From Diploscapter coronatus (taxonomy: Eukaryota; Nematoda; Chromadorea; Rhabditida; Rhabditidae): DNA of 64,000 nucleotides. The position numbers were made by a program, and so were the translations under genes. This document shows, one piece after another, positions 47,254-61,246 of this stretch; the first letter of the stretch is position 1; each line of letters opens with the position of its first letter. The stretch covers positions 15,267,249-15,331,248 of the forward strand of contig OZ038423.1 of the NCBI GenBank assembly GCA_964036155.1. The letters are read 5' to 3'. The notes under the pieces are model-generated. The model worked only from the letters and a program-made list of their open reading frames with translations, was not told the origin of the DNA and made no database searches.

Positions 47254-50200
47254 TCACTTGAAAGTGTCATCGAGTTCGGGCTCAACGTTGGAGTCACTCG
47301 TGGTGTCATCATTCAGTCCGAGGGATTCGATGGCTCTGGCGACTTCCTCTCCGTCTTTGCACTTGCAGCCAGCGAACGTCGCGTGATCGTCCTGAGGATG
47401 GCATCTGAAAAATGAATTCGTATTCCTTTTTCCCGTTTCATAAATTGCAAATTTCCTCATCTAATAGCTCAGAAATAGGGATGTTTTTGTTCTATTAGTA
47501 GGGGATAGCTTTATTAAGCAGAAAATGTTCAAGAGTTTGTTTAGTTTCTTATAAATAAGAAACAAATAACTTACTTCCTCGGGCACTTGTGACCGCATGG
47601 CAGAACGAAAGTGCAGGGCTGTGAACATCCACCGTCGCCCGACTTCGCCTTCATGTCGTAGGCAGATTCCACGAACTGGAACGCAAAATAACAATTATGC
47701 CCATTGTGCTAATTATAATTTTATCGAAAGAAATATGCAGACCATTGCTACTTATTCTTAACTCTGCCTTACGATATTACAATTATTATTATCAAGAAAT
47801 AATAAAATTTTCAGAATTTACACTCTACACAAAAAGAAGTCCTAACCTCGACATTTCCGTGAGTCTGACATATGATGGGCAGTTTGTGGTAGGCGAGTCT
47901 GTGGGTGGTCAATTCGTCAGCGATTTTGCCCCACAGCTGCGGAGAGTTGTAGGCGAGGAAGGGCAGGTTGCCGATGATGAACAGACCGTGCTTAGCTCGT
48001 GTCAGGGCCACGCAGATCCGGTTCGCCACAGCCAGGAAGCCCACTCCGTTCGAGTTCGAACGTACCAATGACACGATCACGATGTCGTTTTCCTGGAAAA
48101 GAAGCAGATTTTGAAGAATGAAAATTTTAGAATAATACGACATAAAATAGTGAGTAAATTCATGGGATATCAAAACTGAAAGTGAAATTTGACATATATT
48201 CTATCAGAATAGAAACATAAGTCTTTTTTCCCTATCGAAAATTTATTCTTCAAAAATACACAAAAACCTTACCTTTCCCTGGAAAGAGTCGCAAGTCTCG
48301 ACAGCGATGAGCGGTCTCTTTGAGTCCTCGTTCGTTCCGAACTGGTCGCCCACAATTCGACGCAGAATGCTCGTCTGGGCCGAATACGTGGCGATCACCG
48401 TGATCTGCAAGTGAGCAAATTATGAGCTTTTGATATTTGTAGAATGTGATAATCGTAAAATTGAATTTATTCAAGTTTGGATTAAAAAGAATAAATGGTG
48501 GAAAAAAACATTTCTTGAATATTCGAAAGCGATATAGGAACTTGATCGTCTTGGAAATCGAAAACTTCAAAATGAAACTTCTACTTGAACCTTGAAAATG
48601 CTAAAATTGAAGGCTTATGCATTTTTCATTATCCACCAGGAAAATACAAGGGATGATACTGCTAAAAATACTAACCTGCCGCTTCTCGTATCCCTGTTTC
48701 ATGAGGTAGTCGAGAAGAGACATGACCATGGCGACCTCAGTGTCGTTCTTGCGCGAGGTCGAGTCGAGGGGCGTTTCGGAGGCGTTGTGCGACCAGAAGA
48801 ACAGCCTCTCGCCCATTCCCTTCACGCACGGATACCGATTGACCGATTCGTGGTCGCGCATGCTGAAAATTCGAAAATTTCGAACAAGACAGAAATATAA
48901 AATGAAGGAATTGTTTGAACCAGAAAAATGCATAAATCGCACTTACTAAAAATTAGAACGTACAAAGTGAGCTACAAGCATACTTTCCTACACAATTTAC
49001 TGTAATAATAATACATATTTAAAGTCTTGCTTCAGATTTGTAAATTGAAATTTCATGAGGAAAATAGAAAACTAAATGAGCAAATAAACCTAACCTGTTG
49101 TAGAAGTAGGGCCTCACGATGTGCTGAGTCATGACTGGATGCATTCTGTGCTGGGTTTCCAGAGTGACGAACGGGAAGTCGTTCTTGACGAGTCGCTCGA
49201 ACAGAGAACATTCCAGACCGTAGAAACGGGCCAATTCGAACACAGCTAAAGGAAAAAGTGTAAAATTGTTTAGAATTCTTCATTTCATAGTTCTCAGATT
49301 CATCAAAAGCTTGAATAAATCTAATCCGATTATATGACTTTCAGGCTTGCAGGAAAACAGCTGCAGCTGCAGTGCCGTTGCAGTTGTAATTTTCGAAGAA
49401 AAGTTGCAAGTCATCAGACTTTTTAGAAAATTCATGCTGATCAAATAAGTACGGGACTTCGATTTCGATAAATTTAAATTTTGAAAATTCTAACAATCAG
49501 ATTTCGCAGAATCTGATATTCATGACAAGAAAATGGATACGTTTTACAAGAATTAAAGATATTTCGCAAAAATTCAAGAAATGTCTTACCAGGGTTAGGT
49601 CTGAGTTGCTGATGATCTCCGATGAGAATGGCATGCTCGATGGTGGGGAGCATTGAAGAGACGATGTGCGCCTCGAGCACCTCTGCAGCCTCCTCCACAA
49701 TCAGCACTCGGCAGCCGATCTGCTCCAACATCTTCCGGTTCTTGGCCGCACCCGTCGTCGTCGCGCCGATGATCTGCAATTTTAAACAGTTTTAGAAGAA
49801 CGTTTTTTCATAAGTTTTTCGAAATCTCAGTCAGCTTCTCCCTCTTTACTGCCTATTTCTCCCAAAAATTGCTGAGTTTTTCAAGAGCTATTTTCCTGTA
49901 GTATCGTTGGAAACATTTTCTTTTGAAAATTTCAAACATTTTAATAAAATTTTAATTTTTCGTATATTTACTCACCAACGCCTTCCTGCAAACGTCAGCA
50001 TCCTGATCGATGTTGTACTTCCTCACTGTATCGCATCTCTTCCTGTAGATTTCGATCAGACTCGGCATTTTCTCGCGGAGCAGACTTTGCTGGAAACAAA
50101 ACATCAATGTTGAAAATAGTCGATGAGACAAACCAATTTCATTCTCCAGAAGTTGTAGAGCTTCCACCTGGCCAGTTTGGTCAGCGAGAAGATCTTCCAG

Positions 50201-53200
50201 GCGTCCTTCTCTTCGCTGCCGTTCATTGGAGGAATCTGAAAATGATACAAAATTAATTTGAACCTACAAAGAATAAAAAGGAGCACACGTTTGAAAGTTT
50301 AGATAAAGACAAAAATGTTTACCTTCAGAATCTTGGACTTGACCTTCTCAATCTCCTGCATGAGCATCAGATCGATGCAGATCTAAAAATATCTTTTCAG
50401 AAGAAATTCATTTTTCTTTTCGAACCTCCTTGATTCTCCTGGATTTTGAATTGGGATCAGCCTTAGTGCGTTTGTTGAAAATGGCCGCATTCCTCCAGGC
50501 CCTGCCCTCATTCTGCAGAGCCAGATCCCAATACCCCTCGACATTGTACGTCTTCTCGGGGGCCATTTCCTTCACCTCGATCTGCTCGAAAGCCATCTCC
50601 TCCATCATCAGCTTCTCGTCCTCATCCGAATCGGGTGATTCCTCTGTCGGAGGCAGGTCTGGACGCTTCGCTGTCGTGAACTCCTTGTTCAACAACCAGC
50701 ACGCAAGGGTTTCGTCATCCTGAACGAATAGAATTTTATCAAGATTTTTAATGAATGTTCATCATTCAATTGAGCACAGCAATATAAAGTCAAATTTGTA
50801 GTTATCTGAAAGTCAGACTCTTACCGTAAACTGTGTCAACTGTTCACATATTTACTCACTACAAAAATACTTCATTGTTTGAGTTCGAATTTTTAAAATT
50901 GCAAAATTATTTACATTGAGAGCCACTCCATTTGAATCTCGATGAGACTTCTTCCAAGAGGAGAATTCCTGCAGATGGTGAGTGGACATGACCTGCTTCA
51001 GCATTTCATAGGACAGGATTTCCCTGAGACATTTATTAGCTTCCTTTTTAAATAAGCATTTCTTACTTGTATATAGCAGACATTGCATAGCTGGTGATGA
51101 GCAATTCCTGCTGAGCCAGTTTCTTGTCCTTCTGCGCAGCCCCAAATCCCTTTCCATCCTTGCCTCCCTTCGGTCCACTCAAAGATTTGTACCTATCGAC
51201 CACGTCTTTTTTCATCAATCCGGATCTGGAAAAAAGGAAAATTGATCTTTTTCAGAAGCCTTGTTTAGACCGTGAGAAATCAGTGAGTTCAATAATAATA
51301 ATAAAACAATCTTTTCCTTTTGAAATAAAGATAGGCAGTAAAGAATGTGAAACAGGAAAGATAAACAATACAGCTTCTCTGGGAGAAAATGCAATTTTAA
51401 AATAGGTAAATCGTACGTCATAATGTAGCTGCTCTCGCACTTGGTGCCCAATCTGACAATGCTCGGTCGCTCGTCCGTGAAATCCTCCATTTGGATTATC
51501 TGTAACTCAATCATTCATTCTTCCATTCAGTTCATTTCAACCTTCTGATGAATCTTCTCGAGGAACTGATCGAGTGCCTGATTTGTGTAGCAGACCACGA
51601 GGATGGGAGTCGTCAGGCCCCAGTGAGTCCGGTTATGCAGAATCGCGTCCACGATCTCCACGCCGATGAATGTTTTGCCTGCAAATCTATGTTTCGGTAA
51701 GGATAATATAATCCAACTTTCTCTGTCATCATAATTCTATTATCATAAACTCATTTCAAAGAAATTTCTCTTCACTTCTTTCAATTGTTCAGCCTGATCG
51801 TCTGATTATATTAATCATCTAATTTCCCTTGTAAAGCCTGGCAAAATGACTAAACCGCCCTTTATAAATCCCGATATTGTTAGCAATATTGGGGTGCTCT
51901 AAGCAACCGCCACCCTATTCCATCCAATAAATACTTGCACATAAAACTCCAACCCAAAATAATTCAGAAAAGTTAGAAATAGATTCTTGTTCTGTTTTCT
52001 AAACATCCCCATTGGTATTCAAGAAAATTACAAGTATTGCTATTTTTCGAAAAAAAAGACTAGTTCTTTTTGTACAGAGTGATTTCAAGATAGAATTTGC
52101 ATAACGAATTAAGAATGAGCTGTGTATTTTCACTAAAATTGGCTTGAAACATGTAATCTGACAGACCAGTTCCGGGAGGTCCTTGAATGATGGCGAGTTC
52201 GTGAGTGAGTGCAGTGGTCAATGCTTTGAGCTGACTCGCATCCAGTCCCCCGTCCTGATAATCCTCTTCCAGTCTGTCCAGCTGATATGGCAGACCTTTC
52301 AGCATGATGCGGTTCCTCGCTCAAATCGGTCAATAATTGATTGTTGAAAAGTCTATCGTATTCGCCGAATTCTAATGGCGAGCATGATACTCGTTTTAGA
52401 AGCGAAGTAACTTTTTGAGAAAGCGGATAAATATTCTAAAGAGAACATTATGAATTTTCTTACTCTGAGCAGTGAAAGCACCGATAGCCACTTTGTGAAG
52501 AGGATTCTTCAGCTCTCTTTCGATCTCGTCATCAGAATCAGACGGAGTAGAGCTAAAATGATCTTAACGTTTTAGAGAGAATAAAATAATTCTCAAACTG
52601 ACCTCCTTTCAACAGGCGAATGTCTGTCCTTGTTGCCCTTCTTCAGGTCCCTTTTCTCCTTGCGCTTCTTGTTCAATTCCGCTTTCGCATCTGTACGAGC
52701 TTTTTCGTAGAATTCCTGAAAAAGTTTATCTAGAAAAAAGTTTTGATAAAATATAATTCTCCAAATTCAAAATTGGAATTGATACTTCGTGATAACTGGT
52801 AAACTTACGACACAGATATCAATACAAATGCCAAGATCCTCTAAATGATCAGTACTAATGCCATGAAATTTGAACCAAGTGGCTCATATTTTATTTAATC
52901 GGAAATTCTTACGTAGATAGCTTTGTCCTCCTCAAATTCGTTGTTATTTGGAGTGCGCGTGTAGAGCGGACGACGGACGTCTTTATTGCCGTGAATGAGG
53001 TAGCGCTCGAACGGAATCGGAGAGAAGCGACTGGTTTCCTTAAAAATCTCATAGCAAAGTGAATTATCTGGCAAAACACTAACCTTGAGAACTTTGAGAA
53101 CGTGCAGATATGCCTCAAGATAGCTGCTGGGCTCGACCATCGCATAGGGGGTGTCCTTCTTCAGAGTGCCATCCTCGATGAATGCAATCCCGATGTACTT

Positions 53201-56200
53201 ATCACGTTCCTGCAAAACATAACTCTTCCTTGCTTCACAAAAATAATCATGCATAATTTTGTCGTTCAACTTTCAAAGAAAAATCAAAATATGACGGTAC
53301 GATTTCTAAAAATTGATGGCACAATTTCAATAGAAGTATGTGATTTGGTAAAAAAAAGTCATCGTTGATGCAGTAGGAAAAATACTTCGAAAGAATAGAT
53401 TTTTTATCATGTCTCAAAAATTTCGAATTTCAAGAAAACCAACCATAGTTACATCGTCCCTTTCGACGATGGTGCCGATATGCATGTCCTCCACGAATCC
53501 GTCGTCCGACAGACACACCATCTGACCGAAACGAAGGTAGCGACCGAGCAGGGCTGATTGCACGGATTGGTCCTCAAATTCTCCCTTCAGATAACACATT
53601 TGACTCAGGGAACACTTACATCCAAATGAACGTATCTGAACTCGATGCCTGTATTGGGGCGGGCCTGAATGCCCTCGACTTTGACGACCTTGAACAGTGA
53701 CAGGTCAGAGATCGCTGAGTCCTGCAAATAAAAATTTCTTCTTCATTACTTCTTTTTAGACAGGTTAGTCATAAAATAAGTTCATCAGGAAGGAAGATGA
53801 GCAAGAAATTTCAATATGCTTCCTAAAATTTAGCCGTACTTCAAAATAACTCCTTACATACTCTCTCCCCCAAATTGACGAGACCTTTGCCTGTATGATT
53901 CGCGCCACTCGGCAGGTTTTATCGTCGTTTGCGAGTGGCTGCGTCGCATCCATCCTATTTTCTCTTATGCGAGATTCCGCAATCTGATATAATAAAGGGA
54001 TAGTGCACCTTTCGCAAGAGCAGAGAAACGCCACGCAGCTGCTCGCGCGAGTGACAATAAAACCCGAGGATTCCTATCTCAACAACAACAACAAAGATGT
54101 AACATCAAGTCTATCTGCTGGTCTGATTCCTATGAACCTATGAGCCGCGCATGACCTGATAGCACTGGGAGGTTTCCAACCCTCTTTCCTATCTTGTTAT
54201 ACCTCATAAGGATCCTTGTCTCGTCCTCTTTCCATCGGATTGTTGCGGTAGCAGCCTGAAAACGATACTATTTCTTCTGGAAAGAAGGGTTTCCTACAGT
54301 AGTGTTTGTAAAGAGCTAATCCATCTCTGAGCGGACTGATCATGTCTTCACGTAGCAGACGGAATTGAATGTCCAGATAATGCTCGGAATTCTCGTAGAT
54401 GCCATCTTCTTTCACACGACGGATATAGGGCTTCTCTAAAAGAATACAGGTTTCAAATGGTAAAATACTGCATTTTTAATATCTCATCAAATGTGAATAA
54501 TAATCAGAAATCTTGAAATGAATGTAAAATTTCAAAAATACAAAATTCTTCTCGTCATTTAATCTTGAAAATTTCTTTCTCAACTTTCCTTTTACTCACC
54601 TGGTTTGTAGATGTCGCGTTTGATGGGGAACTCGGAGAGCTGTCGGAAACTGGAGGGCGGCTCGATGGACTCGCATTCCATCCACAGAGGCTTCACGTCG
54701 ATTTTGGGGCGTTCGTAGGTTCGAGGAGGGGGCAGAGGAGTCAGGCTGCTGAAAAATCACCTCCATCTTTTGAATGTTCAATTATTCTCTACCGTCCGCC
54801 AGTCGATCTGCTTTCCTGCCTTCGGAAGAATTCCTCGGCCCTTTCCGCTTCTTCCTCATGATACTTCTTCTCGTAACGGCTCTGAAACTTCTCTTTTTAA
54901 AATTCGATAAAGAAAACTATAATTTACACTTTTGATCATTTCATTCCTCAATTTTCTCCTAGGAAAGGGTTTTCGAAAAATTCGATGAAACCCGTAAAGT
55001 GCTGCAGTCAAAGTGACAATGATGATCAGAATACTAGGCATTTGAGAATGTATAAATAGTTAATTTTGGAATTATAGTTTGTCATAAATCATGCTAAAGT
55101 GACATAGCCTATGAATTTATACTATCTGACAGAAAAGTACACGTGTACCACTTTACAGAAAAAGGTAAGCTGGGATAATCTTACAACCTTAAACTTGCGA
55201 AATTTGATCAGGTTTTCGACAGAAGTTGAGTTCACTACCAATATCTCCACAAGAAAAAAGTCGTGAGAATTTTAGCATATTCTTTGAAATCTAATCTTCA
55301 GATTTCAATATTTAGAAATTGAACTTTGAAAGATAAGCTTGATTGAAAAACTCACGTTGATTTCGACAGACATGCTGATGAGCATATTGTAAGCGTGAGC
55401 GTCGCACCTGTCCCAGAACTCATCCGGCACATTGTTCAGAGTATCCAGGTAGCTTTTCCAATTTTCGTACTGTAAAACAATTACTTGGGTTCGATATTTC
55501 CTAACCCAAAATTGCATTATCGTAATGGATAAACAGTATTGTGGAATGCGAGAAGGTAAATGCTGCATACTCCTTGCAATCCACTTTCGCACGGACCATG
55601 CCCCTCCTTCCCCTTACTTTGCCTTTCTCCCTGTTCCTTGTTATCTCTTCCGTGTCTTCAGAGCGACGACTATTTCTCGGGGGTTGAGTCTACAAAAGGA
55701 GAGCTGCAAATTGTGTGCAACTCTACCCCCTTGCATTCCATAATACTTCCTCACAAGCCATAATATCTTTCCTGACACTTTTATCTATGTTAGCAAAGTG
55801 TTCATATTGCTCAAGAAATGGATCTTCTTAATTAAAGACAGGTTGAAACTAACCACATATTCAGGGCTGGTATTGGGGAAGAGGAAGGTGACGTGGTCGA
55901 AGAAGGTCATCAAGTACTTGAAGACGAAATACAGATTCTCGGTCCAGTACTTTTCGCAATGCAGGGCTGGCTCGCAGTGCTCGTAGATGATGTTCAAGAG
56001 GAACCTGAAATCGAGTGAATTGAAGAATGAGCAATCTATTTTCGAAGAAAGGTAAACGCTAACAAATTGCAATTAGATTGTTCGACTTCCTATAAAGGAT
56101 ACCAACTTTTTCCCGAACAACGCTATCTCGTCCATAAATTCTGCTACTCGTACAGAAAACGTTTGCTCAAGAAATCTATCAATCTCGATGAGCGATCTTA

Positions 56201-57495
56201 GAAAATGTAATTTCTATGACTATTGAAACATTTTAACTTCCAGAAAATTCTTCATAACTATCTTACTTTTCTTCGAGACAGGCAATAACGATTTCTTCTG
56301 CTTTGTCGACAGCTTCCGGATTTGTGGTTTTGACGAGCTGACAGAGCAACTCGAGCAGAAGGACGTCGTTCTGAATGCTGCCCAGACCAGTCTTCAGGAT
56401 CTTGAGCAGAACAGGCGAGTGGAAGAACGTGGCCTGAATTATTGATATTTCAGTAAAACCGTCCAAAATTTTCTTACGAGAGTATTCTCCTTGCTAGAGA
56501 TACTGCCATTTGCCTTGCAGTGTTCGAGAGCTGCCTTCACGATTTTCACATCCGGAGAATCGTCTTCAAACGTCGAAGGGGATTCTGGAAGAACACGACA
56601 TATGCTGTTCAAAATAGTCATTTTCAAAACTGGTATTTGAGGGGAAAATGAGCAAAATAAGTTAATCTTCGACACATTTGGTCACTTTTCAGCAAATTTA
56701 GCGCATTTTGATGGCTTCCTGTATTTTGGTACGAGTGTCATACACAAACGGCTGTATTCGCTGGCGACTCTTTTTCTTATTTTTTCGCTTTTCCTACATT
56801 TTTATCCGGAATAAAAATTCACGAACTCCTACCCCTGGCACTGTCCTGTTCCTGTCGGACTTGCGACAGAATAGGTGAGTTGCTTCCACTCCTCTCCCAA
56901 TCTCTGCCTCTGTACCCTCTGTCTGCGCCCATGTCCCTCTCCATTCTGGATCTGCGTTCCTCCTCCATCCGTCTCCTCAGTCTGTTCTCCCGCTCCATTT
57001 CTCTGTCCCTTTCATCGTTTTCCCTCATCCGTCTCTGCCTTTCCTCGTCCTCCCAAAGTCTTCTCTGATAGGCCTCGTCTCGCTGACTCTCCTCATAGGC
57101 GTGACGGGCTGCTCGATCGAACTGGGAAAAGATATTCTTAGTGGGGGGAGAAGAATTTTCAACTTCTTCGAAATGATATTTAGAAATTTGGCAAGAACAA
57201 AGCTATTAAAATGTGCTATTTTAAAAACAGTGAGGGTCGATAAAAAAGGTAAAATTCTCAATAAGACTAAAAGAATAAAAAATGAAACATTCATTTAAAA
57301 AATGGAGGTAAATCCTACCGACGATTCCCTTCCACGTCCATACTCATCGTCGTCCATTCTCCGATCGTCATTCCTTCTCACGGGGGACTCGCCCCTCGTC
57401 TGTATCTGTGCAGATCCACTACGAATTGCAGGAGGCAGTTGTCTTCGGTTCTGCGCCTCTCGTTCAGCCAATCGTTCGTCGATCTCTCGGACCAT
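47254..57495 (-). CDS. znfx-1: ZNFX1-type SF1 RNA helicase with NF-X1 zinc finger
   Basis: In C. elegans ZNFX-1 is a germ-granule (Z granule) helicase needed for inherited small-RNA silencing. Order here: an Arg/Glu-rich N-terminus from MVREIDERLAEREAQ and RDREMERENRLRRRMEEE; a helical repeat region (NSICRVLPESP, KILKTGLGSIQNDVLLLELL, FRFLLNIIYEHCEP, SYLDTLNNVPDEFW); the ZNFX1 signature YLDIQFRLLREDMISPLRDG; then an SF1 core with Walker A IIQGPPGTGKTFIG, motif Ia VVCYTNQALDQFL, GATTTGAAKNR, motif II VLIVEEAAEVLEA, motif III IGDHQQLRPNP, ETQHRMHP, VETCDSFQGKENDIVIVSLV and motif VI NRICVALTRAKHG. It ends with GGCSQPCTFVLPCGHKCPRK, C-H-P and TAA-free tail LDDTFK then TGA. The single C-terminal finger contrasts with several in vertebrates. 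Start chosen at 57495 because a TTTTCAG acceptor ends at 57521; an open upstream frame exists. Confidence 0.95.
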
Positions 57496-57519
57496 GTTCG
57501 CAAATTCCTCGCACCACGA

Positions 57520-57528
57520 ACTGAAAAT
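57520..57528 (-). promoter_or_regulatory. Probable trans-splice acceptor of znfx-1
   Basis: The minus strand reads AATTTTCAG then TTCGTGGTGCG, with the chosen ATG about 25 bases downstream. The open frame upstream continues to 57567 (MRDKGEYSRKKELIFS), so a longer first exon is possible. Confidence 0.5.
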
Positions 57529-58161
57529 TAGCTCCTTTTTTCTCGAATACTCGCCTTTGTCCCTCAAAAAAAAAAAACTTCGGCAAAGGGAGGGGAAAAA
57601 CGAGTACCCCCGCGAGGTTAACCGTGTGCTCTGTGTTTTTGTACTCTACATCTCCCTAATGCCTTTCATGGATACGCGTTTCGTTCCCCTCTGCAAGTCT
57701 TTTTCAAAGACAGTCAAGAGCACCGTAATCAAGTTTTTTTTTCCTTCAATTTGTATCATTAAATTTTTCTCCTTCATGAAATTTGTGTAACTTTTTCTCA
57801 GATGGATGATATTTTGAAAGGTTTGCATTCGATTTTTCTACGATCTCATAATACTGTCGCCACTTTTCTCTTTTCTTCATCCCCTCTCTCCCCGCGATCT
57901 CAAAAGTGCACTAATGTGCACTCATTTTGCAGTCTCCACGCCCATTCCCTTTACCGAGTCAAAATTTATTTTTTTGTTGAATTTGATCAGTTTTTCTCCG
58001 AGTTTTCATAAATTTTTATGCTTTCAGTTCGTCAAAGTCATCTGGAGACGACGAACAGTTGAAGTCTTTGGGATATTTCAACTCGTGGTCTCAAAACGGG
58101 TACATTTTACGATTCTCATTTATCGAGCTATTTCGTTTCTAAGCTCGATTTTAGATCGAAA
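57529..58161. promoter_or_regulatory. Divergent promoter region between znfx-1 and the gene at 58162
   Basis: About 630 bp separating two oppositely transcribed genes. It contains an A-run at about 57567 and pyrimidine-rich tracts on the plus strand. No gene was recognised. A TTTTAG acceptor seven bases before the ATG at 58162 suggests trans-splicing or a 5'-UTR intron for the plus-strand gene. Confidence 0.4.
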
Positions 58162-60730
58162 ATGGCTGGAGTGGTGGATCGTTTGATCAAAGAAGAGGTT
58201 GAAGACGAGGAGGACGTGAAATTCGCACTGCAAATCAAACAGGAGGATTCGAGAAATGAAGAGGGTATGGTAGAGTTCAGAAAGAAAGAACAAGATCAGC
58301 CATTTTAGCAAATGACGGGCCGCCTGTGTTGAAGAGAATGATCCCGTTCGAGGATGATTCGCCCAGCAGTAGCAAATTCATTCGTCCGTCCGAATTGACC
58401 GAATCATCCAGCCCTCTTCCTTCTACTTCCTATGTGGCCAGGTACTTTTCAAAAAAATTAATCAGTTTCTCGAACAAGTTGTAAACTCGAGAGAGAAAGG
58501 TCATAAAAATTCTATTTTCTTCTGTAAAAGACGCCATATTGAGGAAGATTTCATATTTTTGACATCGTGTCAACGTCAAGCGATTTTTTAATGTAAATTT
58601 CTGACATCGACGTTAAGCAGTATGAATTCACCCCGAAGAAATAATATATCACATATCAACATTTTTTTCTAAATGAAAGATTATCTTTCAGCCCCAGAAA
58701 TGTTCGTCCGATTCGTCTGAAGCCGGCGACGAACTACACGCTGCCAGTGCGATACATGCGTCCGCGTTCGACCTACTCGCCTTCCCCACCCCGCACTCTG
58801 CCCTCGTTTTCCGCTGCCAGGAAACGTTCTCGACCCAAATCTCCCGAACCTCCTCCCAAGTTTGTTCCCCCTTCTCCTCCAGTCCAGGATACTCAAGCGA
58901 TCGTGGATGCTGTGCTCGAGAAAATCATGGCTGCTGCACCTGCGCAAATCGAGGAGCCTCCAAAGCCAAAGCGAAACCCTCCCCCGCAAATTCGCACCAT
59001 CAAACCCCTTTCAACACCTAATTCGGAGGTTCTGTTTCAAAGACGACCTGCCCACGTTCCCATTTCATACCCTGCTGCTCCCGCTCCCCCATCTCGAGTC
59101 AAAGATTTTGTGGAATTGAAGGATCAGTGCAACCAGACGCCCTCCTACTTCAGCCACAGTGCTCTGCTCAGCCAGCCGGACAAGAAGACCCTCACGAACA
59201 TGCGGACCATTAAGCAGAACACCCAGGAGATGAAGCTCAAGATACTCGATTACGGATCGCACATCGGGTTTTTCAAGTAAGCATTAAAAATCGGTTACGA
59301 GTAGATTCCGCCAAAAAAGAAAAGTGATGAGATAGAATTTTGAGGAATGTATACACTTCAAGTCTTTGGAAGAAGAATATTTGTAGCCAACGTTTTCATC
59401 TAGTAGATTTACCATTTACCTTTCTAAGTTTGGCTATTTCATAATCTTCCCCAAGAGAAGAAAACAACTTTTGCAGAATCAAAACCGAACGACTGAAGAA
59501 TGCCTCTGAAGAGCACTTGCAAATTCTGTCGGATTCGCTGCCTGGACGACTGGAGGAGGAACGGAAAATTTCGGAAGAGAAATTGCAGGCGATGGCTGTG
59601 GACGGGGGCGGATACAGAGCGAGAACTGAGATGAAACTGGAAGAGAACAGGAAGATTGAGGAACAGGTTGGGAATTTCGAGAATAGGGTTGTGCAAGCAA
59701 ACTTGTATAGAAAAGTAAAGATCATTGAGAATGAAGTCTGGAATGTAACTAACTCAAAACTCCATATCATTTCTACGCTTCTTTTCAAAATTTTAGAGCT
59801 AGTTATCTAAATCTTTGATTCGAAAGTCAACAGACTGAAATGGAATTTTCAGATCGAAAGAGCCGAGAGAACGATCGCGCACTTGGAGAAAATAACGGAA
59901 GAGGACGAGAAAAATCGACCCGAGAAATCGATGGCTGAAATGGTTGCTGCGGGCGATGAGCAAGGCATTGAAAGCACGCTGCAACAGGTCGTCAAGTACA
60001 TGACCAAGCAGGTAAAAGAATAAAGTTCTCGAAAAGGATATTGGAGTCGAATTATATCATTCTTGTTCTCAATCAAGTAAAATTGAGAGTTATTTTTGAA
60101 ATTTGCAGTTCGGTCACAAACCCGACACCAAAGAATTTGCGGCTTTCACTCGCGAACTCATCTGGTACATGGCAAAACAAGACGGTCGGGAATTTTTATT
60201 TTAAGAATTTTCAATCCAAACATTTTTAGGCATCAATTTCACGACTTCGCTGCCCGGACCGTGGACTTTCGACTTCATGGGAGAACATACGGTCACGTTC
60301 CAGGGATTGCGCAGAATCAGGGCTGATTTGGTAAGCAACTCTAACTTTTTCAGGAAAAAGCGCAAAAATTAAAGAAAGTTGTGACATAAACTGTTGTATT
60401 GAATTCCTATTCCAAAATTAGTTAAAATTCAGATTCCACACAACCCTGAACATAAACCAACAAATAATTTCTTCAAAGAGACCTATTTTTTAGGTGAAAA
60501 AGACGGGCTTTGCGTGGTTCGCGACGGAGCGAGGAGCGACAAACGAATCGCGGAGAAGGAAGGGATTGCCTCCCACACAGGAGAAGAAGAGACCGCAATC
60601 CATGCGGAAGAGGAGAAGGACGATGAAGGAGTTCGAGGAAATGCTGGAGGGCGGGGAGGACGTTAGCCAAGGCGATGAGTTGCCTGTCCGATTCCAGCAC
60701 TTGTTGCCCTCCACTAGTTCTAGCAAATAG
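58162..60730 (+). CDS. Unrecognised basic, Pro-rich, probably nuclear protein
   Basis: Eight exons in phase: 58162-58264, 58309-58441, 58692-59276, 59477-59666, 59853-60011, 60109-60184, 60230-60330 and 60494-60730; about 530 residues. The N-terminus (MAGVVDRLIKEEVEDEEDV, then LQIKQED) holds two SUMO-consensus-like sites (IKEE, IKQE). Next come a Ser-rich stretch, a Pro/Arg-rich region (RPRSTYSPSPPRTLPSF, KRSRPKSPEPPPK), and a Gln/Glu-rich, probably coiled segment (RLEEERKISEEKLQ, KLEENRKIEEQIERAERT). A compact C-terminal block follows (YMTKQFGHKPDTKEFAAFTR, LPGPWTFDFMGEHTVTFQGL), then a strongly basic tail (KKRPQSMRKRRRTMKEFEEM) that looks like a nuclear signal. Divergent from znfx-1. An AATAAA at about 60768 serves as poly(A) signal. 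No family recognised; a chromatin or RNA role is only a guess from composition. Confidence 0.72.
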
Positions 60731-61246
60731 TTGCCCTCAAGAGATACCTTGACTTGTTTTTGTTGAGAATAAACTTTTGAACTTTCAAAACTTGTTCGAT
60801 TTCTAGATTTTTTCCTATTCTATCGATTTCTTGTAAAATCCAGAGTCGCAGATTTGTAAAAGCTGCATACCGGCGAAATTAAATATATCAATACAAAGGT
60901 TTAGGCGTAGGGCAAGTAGGGGGGATGTTCGGTCCCAAAATGATGAGTATATTTTGAAGATCTTCTAGCAAGATATTTCCCTATTGCGTCCTATCTCTAT
61001 TCTTATTCGAATTTTGTAGGTATGTGGCTCTTGCAAGTCTGCACCCTTGCAGCTCTACGGGTTTTACAAAGAAGTCACTTTATCGCAATTTATTTATGAA
61101 TTTTCAAAAAGTAAGAAAATATCGCACAGCAAACATTTCTCAAATTATCATCCTGCTTTTTGCAGTTGAAAACACTTTGATTTTTGGACAAGATAAATTT
61201 GTTCCGACTTTAGGAAAATTTCTCCCTAACAACTCGATTCTCAAAC
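60731..61246. other. Convergent intergenic region
   Basis: Holds the 3' end of the gene at 58162 (poly(A) signal AATAAA near 60768) and the 3' flank of the minus-strand gene ending at 61247. No exon recognised. Confidence 0.5.
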
